The notes under the pieces: model-generated
What the model was told of the DNA's origin: nothing
The model's input: only the letters and a program-made list of their open reading frames with translations
Database searches by the model: none
Assembly (NCBI RefSeq): GCF_000208745.1
Contig: NC_030855.1
Coordinates: forward strand, 5,150,902-5,214,901
Reading direction: 5' to 3'
Length of the DNA stretch: 64,000 nt
Source of the DNA: Theobroma cacao
Taxonomy: Eukaryota > Streptophyta > Magnoliopsida > Malvales > Malvaceae
Part shown: positions 38,401 through 47,674 of the stretch, piece by piece
Layout of the letters: every line of letters begins with the position of its first letter
How positions within the stretch are numbered: position 1 is the first letter of the stretch
Made by a program: the position numbers and the translations under genes

Positions 38401-38690
38401 CACGAAAATTTTAGTTTCAAGTACGATGGACCTTAACAGAATCTTGTTTTTGTGCAGGTATGTCATGAATACGTAGCTGAGGAAGGGAGGGAGCTTTATG
38501 AGCTGGTGAGGATCAATTAATACCTTTTCTAGTATTCAGAACTGAATGTAGTTGCTTTTAATTGCTTGTAAACAATAATGACTTGAACTAAAGAAGCAGA
38601 AACATGCTCTTTCTACAGGTTGCCCATTTGCCTGACAAAGCAAATAATTATTTGACTCCAGCTTTGTCTGTTTTGGAGAAAAACACTTGA
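32490..38690 (+). CDS. Chloroplast SDR-CIA30 fusion protein (At4g18810-like, HCF173-related)
   Basis: Thirteen exons join in frame: 32490-33053, 33347-33559, 33913-34117, 34245-34320, 34452-34587, 34725-34829, 36289-36369, 37658-37747, 37834-37899, 38167-38223, 38305-38382, 38458-38505 and 38619-38690. They give 596 residues. A Ser/Thr/Ala-rich N-terminus (about 1-60) looks like a chloroplast transit peptide and is followed by Thr and Gln runs. An NAD(P)-binding Rossmann region starts near 160 with 'VVGATSRIGRIVVRKL'. A CIA30 domain (about 260-435) is inserted into it, after which the atypical SDR resumes ('GLGYTIIRPGPL') to the end. HCF173, which supports psbA translation in chloroplasts, has the same split layout; this protein is nearer to its uncharacterised relative At4g18810 as far as I recall. 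The exact role is therefore unknown. The donor at 38382 (gtgggt) was chosen because it alone keeps the frame. Confidence 0.9.
36953..37300 (+). repeat. Imperfect direct duplication inside an SDR-CIA30 intron
   Basis: Within the intron 36370-37657, a segment beginning 'ttgcatcatgtgaagcc' (36953) recurs as 'ttgcataatttgaagcc' (37124). The second half, marked by 'gagtcaaccattt', is found at 37057 and 37248. The offset grows from 171 to 191 bp, so there are indels between copies. This looks like an old local duplication with no coding content. Confidence 0.7.
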
Positions 38691-39550
38691 TAATTGTTTG
38701 AGGATAACATGTTATCATCCTCTGAGGAAAGGGATCCGATTGTAACGACATCTAGAAAGGAGGAAACAAGAAGCAAGAAGTCTCCTAACTTGATGATATC
38801 TCTTTGGAAGTCAGCAACAAAACAATTTCTGCGTTCTTTTCTGCCCTGATGATGAGCGTTGTATAGGTCATGCTTGCTCTTTTTTTCTGTAAATCCATAT
38901 GTAGGCTGATATAGAAAATGTGTATGTATGGCGGATAGCGTATAGTGTATATGGAAAGCTCCAGATAATGTGGAGTCTTGTCGAATATTTTAATTCATTT
39001 TTCACTGTAATGCAAAACATCATCAACTGTTACACAAGTCATATTCAACAGTGTTTACATTCTTTTATGACTTGAATTTATTACCCCTTCCTCCTATTCC
39101 AAGTTCTCAATAAACCACATGGACAGAGGAAATTGGTAATAAAATGTTTAAGAAATTGTCTTTCTTTCTCCCACTATATTTAATCTTCCATTTTCATATA
39201 TTGCTGAATTAACTGAGCGCTTCAAGAATGATACTGCTGTTGTTTGCTTTCAAGTCATGCTCATGCGCAATTCATGTGACTTGACATAAATTTTATACTA
39301 CTATAGAGTCAGATGGATTGAGGTAACTGTGATCTCTTGTCTTGATTACAGGCCACAAAAACAAAGGTCAACACGTGGATCAACAAAATGACACAAGATA
39401 ACTCTTCTGAGCTAGGACCCCGTAGGACCACCAACAACATGAAAATTTTTGCTGAAGAGATAAGGAAAATGTGGCAACTCTTGTTTTCTTGACCCCAGCT
39501 AAAATGAAGAAGCAGAATTGACAACAACAAAGAGTTACACTTTCACCATA
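38691..39550 (+). other. SDR-CIA30 3' UTR and intergenic region
   Basis: Non-coding sequence, probably the 3' UTR of the preceding gene to about 39010 and then the promoter and leader of the next gene. A short upstream ORF (ATG at 39504, five codons) lies in the leader before the start at 39551. No RNA gene or repeat was recognised. Confidence 0.5.
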
Positions 39551-40778
39551 ATGCTAATTTGTGGCCCTGGTGCTGCCTTTTGTGTCAGAACTTCATTGTA
39601 CTGTGTCAACAGCAATAGCCGCAACAACATTGCCAGCAAAAGTAAAAGCTACCTCACCAGATACAGCCGCAGATGCCACCTGGCATCTAGCTTCCTTGCG
39701 GCTGCTGCTCTTTTGGTCTCTGCAGCTGGGGCTGCTGACGTACCCCAAGATTCAGAAACTCTGTCCAACATACCCCAAACGCTTTCAGGAGAGTGTGCAT
39801 CCTCCAAAGACTGCAAGAAACCTAGAATCCAGCGACCAAAGTCTAGGAAGGCTGAGTCATGCACTACCAAATGTCTCGCCACTTGCATTAGAGGTGGTGT
39901 AGGCTCTCCTGGAGAAGGTCCTCTCAATATCAGAAGGTACTGAAGTTCCTTCCAAGGATCTATCTCATTTTGCTTGGCCAAGGCCGCCCTAGAGAACAAC
40001 CACTGGCAGCCTGGCTGAAGTAGACCCTTTGCTAAACTATGATGATCATACACGACCATGCTTAAAGGAATAAAAACACAGCTGATAGAAAGTTGTCTGT
40101 ACTTTCAATAAATTGATCTTGGGTTCCTTATATGTGTGCTCCTTATATTCTGCATTAACACATTACTTCTGAGAAGATAATTGATGGTCTTTTTCATCCT
40201 CTGCAGACCTTTAGTGGTTTTCAAGGAAGGATTTCGAAGTCGCAAGTACTGGTACTATCTCTGAATTCCTCTTATTATAATTGGCAATATATTGTTGCTA
40301 GCATCACCAGTCAATTTTGCTTAGTTACCTTATTTAAGCTTCAATTAAGCACTATATTGTAAAGGAACTGAAGATATGAGAGTTGAATTATTTTATCTGA
40401 TCTCATACAAAAAAATTAGTTCTGTTAGCTTGGTAGAATTACATAAACTTAATTATCTATAAATGCAACCAATTGTAAGAATGAAAGAATTTCTGCAAGG
40501 AGTCGGGTAGACTCGTCTCTATAATCTACACCACTAGAAGCTTTGATGGCAGACTGCCTATACTTCAGCAAAAAGTTCCTGGCCTTCAATAAACATTGGC
40601 AGAGTAACATTTTTTTTTTTTTGAAGGCAGAGTATTACTTGCATCATGGTTCAATTGTCCTTTGGATGTTCATTTTCTTTCTAAATTATGACCCAATAAG
40701 TTCCTTTCTTTAATGTGCAGCTTGGTGGAGTGTTCCGATATTTGTAATTTGATTGGAGATGAGGATTATGGACCTTGA
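39551..40778 (+). CDS. Small Cys-rich protein with predicted Tat thylakoid-lumen signal
   Basis: Three exons (39551-39936, 40207-40251, 40721-40778) join in frame to 162 residues. I recognise the C-terminal half ('GEGPLNIRRPLVVFKEGF...YCLVECSDICNLIGD') as a conserved plant protein but know no assigned function. The first 40 residues are basic and Ser-rich like a transit peptide. They are followed by twin arginines (40-41), a hydrophobic stretch (46-59) and an Ala-x-Ala type site near 61, so import into the thylakoid lumen by the Tat route is inferred. The mature part has eight cysteines at 82, 88, 104, 108, 112, 144, 148 and 152, including two C-x3-C-x3-C motifs. I chose the ATG at 39551 because a stop lies upstream in frame (39500) with no earlier ATG. 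A longer antisense open frame (39649-40059) covers exon 1 and is rejected. Confidence 0.82.
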
Positions 40779-41636
40779 ATTGTATATGATTTTGATGCTG
40801 CAATGTGACAGGAATTTTCATTTATTCATTCTTGACTCAATCTTTTGATCATATGCTTTTGCATCACCATATCGTTTGACCACGATTATCTTATCCAAGA
40901 TATGTTTGTGAACTCCTAGATGCATGATTGAAGAGCTAGAGAAAACTTTGTATAAATGCTTTAGCTCTACACCGTGACAGCCGCTGCTGGCCTTTGCAAA
41001 TTGCCATAAAACCTTGTTATTCTCCTGTTGGTATGCTCATTACTTGCCTTGACATGATATCTTCATAAAGAAAGGTTATGAGGCTTGCTGTGTCAAGATG
41101 ACCAAGTGTCTCCCGAATATGCATCAGTAACCACAACCGACACAAATATGGCATTTCCTCATTTTGCGGGGAGGATAACAAATCGAAAGGCTAGGAAGCA
41201 ATCCTTTTATAACATTCAGTACTACAGCTTCTAGCTTTTTGCTTGCAAACATTTACATGTAATTACCCAAAATGATAAATGAAAGAAGAATAGGACTCTG
41301 ATATCTGAATTAGATTCTTCATCTGAATCCACAGAATCCTCTGAATCAATCAATTATGTTTCATTTTGGCACGGACCACCGTATGCATTAGAAAAGAAAG
41401 AACATCCATTACTGCAGATAATGAACTATAAAAATTGCTGTTACAAGATAAAGATCATCTTGGCAGACATTGCTTCATGCTCTTCAATCTTTGCTTATCA
41501 CATAAGTCGCTGTTCTTTACATCAAGTGATTCTCCATTATTCAACTAGAGGTTTGAATGTATGCTCTTTACACTTTATTTTTCCAAGAAAAGTGTAGACA
41601 AAACAAGTATGTCAGAGTTCCCTATATATATAATCT
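40779..41636. other. Convergent intergenic region
   Basis: This lies between the 3' ends of the lumen-protein gene (+) and the following minus-strand gene. It is AT-rich, probably includes both 3' UTRs, and shows no coding frame or repeat that I can support. Confidence 0.5.
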
Positions 41637-42908
41637 TCAAAGCCTCGATAATGGTTTGATTAGAGCAAACAAAGAAGATGCTGGTGACACAAATGGAGAC
41701 TTCCCACTAAGTTGATGATCATCTTGCCTTCGCTCATCTACTTCATGTTCACCCTCAGTTTCTTGCTCTTCATTAGCTTCCTTCTCAGCATCATCCACCA
41801 TCTACTCAAATGACCAATTAGAAGTAAAGACTAAAGAGTACCAATTCATAAAGTGAACTGAATTGCTTCTAGGACTTCACTCTATATATCTTGCAGTTTC
41901 AAGCCGTCTTAAAGTAAGAGAAAGAGTACAGCCCCAAAGATGAGTTAAGAAGAACAAAACATGAAAGTATCTTAAGAACTGGGGACATTGCTTACAAGCT
42001 CAAAGTTCTCAATCCTAAAACAGGTCCAATAAAGTAGGCATTTTGCTTTTTAGTTAGACAGTTTAAATAGTAAGAATAGAAGTAAGTCCATATAAAGCAG
42101 CTCCACCAGATACTGCTTGAGGAAGCATACTGCACTTTAATAGGCTTAAACTGTTTTAAGAGCATTTCTGGCTTGTCTGTTCATGTGCAGAACGAAAAAG
42201 AGAAGCTGAATTTCATCCCTGTTCCTACTTTCTTTCCTTTTGTTGTTTTTATTTATTTTTCAACTCTTTTCTACCAGCAACCAGACAAGAGCTGCCGAGT
42301 TAAGAGTTGAGAAAGTCCCTTGCAATGAACAACAGTAATCATACATGTACAGTTAATCACATATATACAACTCAAAGGGTGAGACTTGAGTTCCCCTATA
42401 AGAAGGGTTGAGGAGAAACAATGAAAGCTGAACAATTCTGTATAGCAACTAGGCAGGACTTAATTAATTACCAGTTTACCTCCCAGTTCATAACCGAACA
42501 GATCAATAGTTAATTAGCAATGAATTTCAACTTGGACCACCTGAACATCCTAGTCCTATCTAGCCTCATGCAGGTGCAACCATTAATCAAGCATGTAGAA
42601 TTGGGGTCTGATACGACGACTAATGGTTAAGAGAAAAAGAGAAAGAAATGTACCTTTCTAGTAACGGCAGGGGAGAGTGAAGGAAGAATATCTACAAGAT
42701 GAGTCTTGATACGGTGCAAGGCGTCCTTGGTAAGACCATGAGCAGCAACAGTAACATCCCTCACCACACTCTCCAACAAGTGCCTAGCATTCTCCAAAGC
42801 ATCAGCAGGGACTGCAGCTGCGGCCAGCTTCTCCAGCACCCTCTCCTTTATCACCCCAAGATTTCTCCTTATATCGGCTGCCAATGCCACTCCCTTCATC
42901 ATGACCAT
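41637..42908 (-). CDS. Conserved plant protein of unknown function (139 aa)
   Basis: On the minus strand, exon 1 (42908-42654, 85 codons) ends in a GT donor and joins in frame to exon 2 (41801-41637), which ends with a stop at 41639-41637. The first 85 residues are Ala/Leu-rich and look alpha-helical ('KERVLEKLAAAAVPADALENARHLLES', shown in part: 'ENARHLLESVVRDVT'). The last 54 residues are strongly acidic ('DDAEKEANEEQETEGE') and then become Ser-rich. There is no signal peptide or membrane segment. The family looks conserved in plants, but I know no function. Three Met codons lie at the start (positions 1, 3 and 4); I took the first. A TATA box lies about 200 bp upstream, and the gene is head-to-head with the bL20 gene. 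Confidence 0.75.
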
Positions 42909-43102
42909 CGCCTTGAATGTTTTCCTTTGTTTTTTTTTTCTTGTTCTTGCTTTGGTTTTGCTCTGATCCCGATTGCATGGTGCGGAGAATACAGCTCCCC
43001 TTGCCCCACCTTGGCAACTTCAGTTTTTGGCGGTAAGTGCTGGTTCGAGTGGTAGTGGTTAATTTGCGCAATGGCAAATGGGAAAGGTCCATGGGGTCTA
43101 TC

Positions 43103-43110
43103 TTTATATA
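43103..43110 (-). promoter_or_regulatory. TATA box of the minus-strand unknown gene
   Basis: On the minus strand this reads TATATAAA. It is 195 bp upstream of the start codon at 42908, giving a predicted transcription start near 43075 and a leader of about 170 bases. Confidence 0.55.
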
Positions 43111-43119
43111 TCTTGTACT

Positions 43120-43860
43120 ATATTCCTGGCTTGATTTGCTTTTGACAATGATTTGTCGGGTTGTCTTACTGAAATTAGCTATATGCTTTCTCATCTTCTA
43201 GCCTTGGAAGGACCGGAGCTAGCAGCTCCACCAGTACCATTAGTTTTTAGTGTCGTTATTCACACGAGCATATACCAATCTTATTTAGCCTTGGGCTTAA
43301 CAGATAACCTACATGGGAGTTTATTTTTGGAATCAAAGATTTTGTTAGTAGAATATCACAATTCATACTGATCTTTTGAAATTTCATTTTGTTTTTTTGT
43401 ATAATGTTCTTGAATTATTTTAAAAATTTAAATAAATTTTATTTTTTATTATATTTAATAAATTTTTACATTTTTGTTTTAATTCAATAAACTTTTATAC
43501 TTAACGTTCATTAACTGTTATTAGTCATCTTGTTATTTTATGACACGTGATATTAATGTGAGATATTGATATGTCATAATGAAAATGACTTGACATTTTA
43601 ATTTGACATTGTGATATGATCATATGATATTTTTCACTTTTTACGTCAACCCCTGGTCAGTGTTAATTTCAACAACATAAATGACAAGGATATTTTAACT
43701 CATGACAATTAACCAACCGATAATTATAAATATTTATTTGATCTAAAATAAAAATATACGAGTTTGATTGAATGCGGTAGTATAAGAACTTATTTAAATT
43801 TGTTTGAATATTTGACAAATCTTTTTTCAAAGAATTATTTATGACGAAAATGAAAAACCA
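43120..43860. other. Intergenic AT-rich region between divergent genes
   Basis: No gene is visible; the 72-codon frame at 43153-43371 shows no recognisable content. From about 43380 to 43850 the sequence is very AT-rich with recurrent 'atttaaataaatttt' and 'atttgtttgaatatttg' phrases at either end, possibly the remains of a small transposon. I could not define terminal repeats or a target duplication. Confidence 0.4.
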
Positions 43861-43871
43861 TCATTCGTATT

Positions 43872-43966
43872 TGGGCTTCAAACTAAAACCAAAGACTATA
43901 ATGAGCCCATAAGGTTGTCGGGCTGAAAAAAGAAATGAGCTAAGAACTCTGATTTAGCCCAGCCCA
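43872..43966 (+). promoter_or_regulatory. Cluster of site II elements (TGGGCT) upstream of the bL20 gene
   Basis: TGGGCT occurs at 43872-43877 on the plus strand and, as AGCCCA, at 43904-43909, 43956-43961 and 43961-43966, the last two overlapping. Site II motifs (TGGGCC/T) are established TCP-factor targets enriched upstream of plant genes for organellar and cytosolic ribosomal and respiratory proteins. They lie 120-215 bp before the bL20 start codon. Confidence 0.65.
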
Positions 43967-44087
43967 ATTTGTTTACCCTCGATCCTACTGGCTAATGGCC
44001 GCTGCTGCGCGCGGAGTGCCCTTGTCGTCTAAGCTTCTCCTCTGACTTGAGGCTGGCAACACTCGACACGCAGACCCAGGGGAAAAA

Positions 44088-47000
44088 ATGAACAAGAAGG
44101 AGATACTCAAGTTGGCAAAGGGATTCAGGGGAAGGGCAAAGAACTGTATAAGAATAGCAAGAGAGAGGGTTGAGAAGGCCTTGCAGTATTCCTATAGGGA
44201 CCGCAGGAACAAGAAGCGTGACATGCGTTCTTTATGGATCGAACGCATTAATGCTGGGACTCGTCAACATGGCGTAATCTCTCTTTTCCTTTCTCTCCCT
44301 TTTTGCGTTCAACTCTGTTAATATCTTCATTTGCTTTCTATTCCTCTTCTAATTAAAAAATTCTTTATGTTTCCAATCCCTTCGTTTCATGTAATCATTT
44401 TGGGTAACATCTTTCTGGGTCTTGTCATGGTTTCGGTTTAATTAGCTTTGAAATGAATAGAGTGATAGAGTTTGAGACTTGTAGATGGCATTTTTGCACC
44501 CCCAACTAGTTACTCTTGGCTTGTGGTTTTGCTTTGAGCTCTCATCTTCTCTGTGGTTTTCTTTACTAAGTGTTAGTTTTTGTGCCTATGGTTAGTGAAA
44601 AATAAAAACACCATTAAACATGTAGGCTCGAAATTTTTATATGGCCAGAGTTTGAAGTGCTTTATGCAAGACACCTGTGTATGTAGGAACATAAAAGAAT
44701 TTTAGCGGAGTGAGACAGTCTGTATCTGTGTCATTATAGACATGTTAGCATTTTAACATCCCTCCTTCGAGTCTCGCATTCTGGTTTTAGGAAGTCTATT
44801 TTATCAAAGGGAGCCCATCGATTGAATTTCGTTGTCATAGAACTGGTTTCCTTTTCCTCTGTTTGTATCATTTTAATGTTTGAAAAAAAAAGGAAATAGG
44901 ATTTCCTGAACAAAACATAGTGGACCTCTTGCATAGAATAGGAGAATGAAATAAGTTGGTATTGGTTAAGTAAATTAGGAAGTAATGGGAAGCTAGGCTT
45001 AGCTCAAGTTGTTTGGAGGTGTAGGTTTTAAGTTAACATCCTAGGTTTGCTGATGGTGCTTTTCGCATATATGCAGCCTAAAAAAGAAAAGAAAAAGATA
45101 GTAACGATGAAAATGAGTAAAGTAAAAATGATTTTATGAATATTTTTGAAATAATAATTTAAATAATAATGAAATATTCATGATAAAATCTATTCAAATG
45201 GTTAATTATCTGTTTGGATTGAGACAGAGATGAGGAGGGGGGGGGGGGGGCAAAAATTGTCATATTTGTCTTATTTGAATAGCAAAGTCATCAAAGAACT
45301 AAATAGAAGAAACATGACCATTTGCAGTTTTTTTTTCTTAATCAGCTTTTTGAGTGCCTTTGAAGGTGGGGAGATTTAGAATTGGATAGAGATTGGACTA
45401 TTGCAGTTTCATATAATTTAAAAATGTTGCATAAGTTCATGAATAAATCAAGGACCAAACTAATCATATTTTTCTCCTTGTTACTTTTATCCAATATAAA
45501 CAATCGAAAGGAAATAGAATTTTACTTGAATCATATCTCTGCACTTTTTTGCCATCATTTTTCTCATTTTCTTTGGCTTAGCCGGAGCTTCTTAGAAGGT
45601 ATTGTTTGAGTATAGCTGTTCTAGAAGTGCTGTAGAGAGAAGGTAAGATGGCGTTTGATAAACTTAATGCAAAATTAATCTTAAATGTGGAGGACTATGT
45701 GATAGTATTTTTTTTATTTTTAATATAATAAAAAATAAAAAACTCAACATTATTAAATTAATTTATAAGGCTTTGAGTGCAATATATAAATATAACAAAG
45801 AGATAGTTTGTTTATTAGAAATAAAAAAACAAATGAAATAAATAGAAAAATTGGACGAAATAAAAATGATAAATGTGAAATAATGTAATTCTCCATATAA
45901 TTCTATGAATTATTGAAGAGTAAAGTAAAATATAAAAATTTTCACTAAATGTTTGTTACTCTACATTAGTAGCACCTTTTGTGTCCAACTTTCCAACCTT
46001 TTGTGTACTCTTCCCTTTCATTGATAAGTTTCTTGTGTTTGATTAGTATACTTTCTTCTTGTATGTCTCCACTCCTATCATATTATATATGCCTTATAAG
46101 TTGTTTTTTCTTCTTTTAGAATATTTTTACTCATTTGCACCTCATCACCTTTTGCACTGCAATCAGATCTTCTCTCCAAAGTTCCACTATCTTGATATCA
46201 CCTTAATAACTATTCGGTTCATCGATATTATTTCATTATTACACTTGCTTCAGTCATCTCATTTTCTATCATGAGATCTCTTGGACACTCCAACGATAGG
46301 CCACTTGGAATCTAAATACGTCTTTCTCATAAGGTGCTGTTGGAATACTAAAAGCATCTACTGATCCTTAGCCAGCATTGAATATGGTTGAGTCTATGAT
46401 TATCTGATTTTGTAATTATCCTCACCTTGCATGAGTTGACTGCTATACAGTTTGGAGCATGAACTGGCTGCGGCCCACATGCTTGTTGGACATGCTGCCC
46501 ATATTCATGTACTGCCTTGGCGGTTGACTATGGACGCTATAGTTGCTGTCTATGTGCCTGTTTATCTCTCTTTTACTCACTATTCTTTGTTAACTCTCAT
46601 TTCACGCGTAGAGATGCTAATGGAATGAGTTTGGCAATAAGATAACTTTAACCATAATTATTAGCTGACTGTTTCCCGTTGACATCCTTTGTTACACAAT
46701 CTCCACCTGTGTTGTAGTGGAACTGCTCATCATACCTTAGCTTATTACTATTATGTTCACTAAAGATTACATCTTTCGTGATTGCTTGTTCCTACTTGCT
46801 ACCTTTTGAACATGCTTTTGTTCATGGATCTAGCATATAAAAATTGCTGGAGTTAGGTGCCATAATTTTCTTATATCATTAAAAATTGCTATTTCAGTGG
46901 GGAAGTAATTTGGTGAATTGCTTTTAAGTTGTGTTCTTCGACACAAAAAACATTTGATAGGCTCTTGAACTTCCCAAAGATGAGATAGTTTGGTGTTTTA

Positions 47001-47674
47001 AAGATAAAGATCTAAATCAACCTTTAGGTTTCTCTCCTTTCTCATAGTTGATTTAGCCTGGCAAACTGGAAGATATTGATCTATATATTTATCGTGACTG
47101 TGTTGCTTATTTAATTGAAATTTCTTACATGGGGCCAGAAAGAGCAGCTTCTAGTTATTTATTTGTAGGTAAATTATTTATTTATTCTTCTTTTAAAGAA
47201 GGAATAAGGAAGGTTGTGAACTCAGTTACTTTTTCTTTTTTCTTTCCTCCCCTCAGAAAATGAAGATAAGACTAAGAAGAGGAAGTTAAAAAAAAAAAAA
47301 ACCTATTGCAAGAAATATGGCTCAGACGTGTTGTCTGTTATTTCTCACATATCAGAAATGTGGTCATTGCTCTTTCAAGGCTATTGCTTTTGTATGCTGA
47401 TTGTAGCATCAATCTGTGTGTTGAACTTTGTTTAAGGAGGGATGCTAACTTTTGCTGTTTCTATTATTTGTTTTATTTATAGGTAAATTATGGTAACTTC
47501 ATGCACGGACTGATGAAAGAGAACATCCAACTGAACAGGAAAGTTCTTTCCGAACTATCTATGCATGAACCATATAGTTTTAAGGCTCTCGTAGACATTT
47601 CTCGCAATGCCTTCCCTGGAAACAAGAATATTGTGCTCCCTACAAGGAAGGCAAATGTTGCAATCAATGTGTAA
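44088..47674 (+). CDS. Organellar (probably mitochondrial) ribosomal protein bL20
   Basis: Exon 1 (44088-44273, 62 codons) and exon 2 (47483-47674) join in frame to 125 residues. The protein is the bL20 fold of the large ribosomal subunit. The basic helix '[19 protein letters not shown]', followed by '[20 protein letters not shown]' and '[20 protein letters not shown]', is diagnostic. It starts about 15-20 residues later than bacterial L20 and has no long presequence, as in the plant nuclear-encoded mitochondrial form (At1g16740-like, about the same length). The last residues, '[11 protein letters not shown]', extend past the bacterial end. The intron of 3.2 kb is much larger than any other in these small genes. 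Site II elements upstream fit a housekeeping organelle gene. Confidence 0.9.
44274..47482 (+). other. 3.2-kb intron of the bL20 gene, probably carrying old insertions
   Basis: The interior changes character several times: a very AT-rich block at 45110-45200 and 45640-45960, and a more balanced block at 46280-46560. I see no coding domains. A small AT-rich transposon is plausible for 45640-45960 because it opens with 'ggcgtttgataaactta', but no terminal repeats could be fixed. Confidence 0.4.
45237..45250 (+). repeat. Poly(G) run of 14 in the bL20 intron
   Basis: Fourteen consecutive G residues sit in an otherwise AT-rich intron. Long G runs are rare in plant introns and prone to slippage, so the exact length may be an assembly or sequencing approximation. 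Confidence 0.8.

Noticed and set aside
39518..39550. Extending the lumen-protein start upstream to 39518
   Set aside because: The codon at 39518 is TTG and no ATG exists between it and the upstream stop; the first in-frame ATG is at 39551.
39649..40059. Minus-strand open frame of 136 codons
   Set aside because: It is antisense to exon 1 of the lumen-protein gene, whose plus-strand exons splice in frame and match a conserved plant protein.
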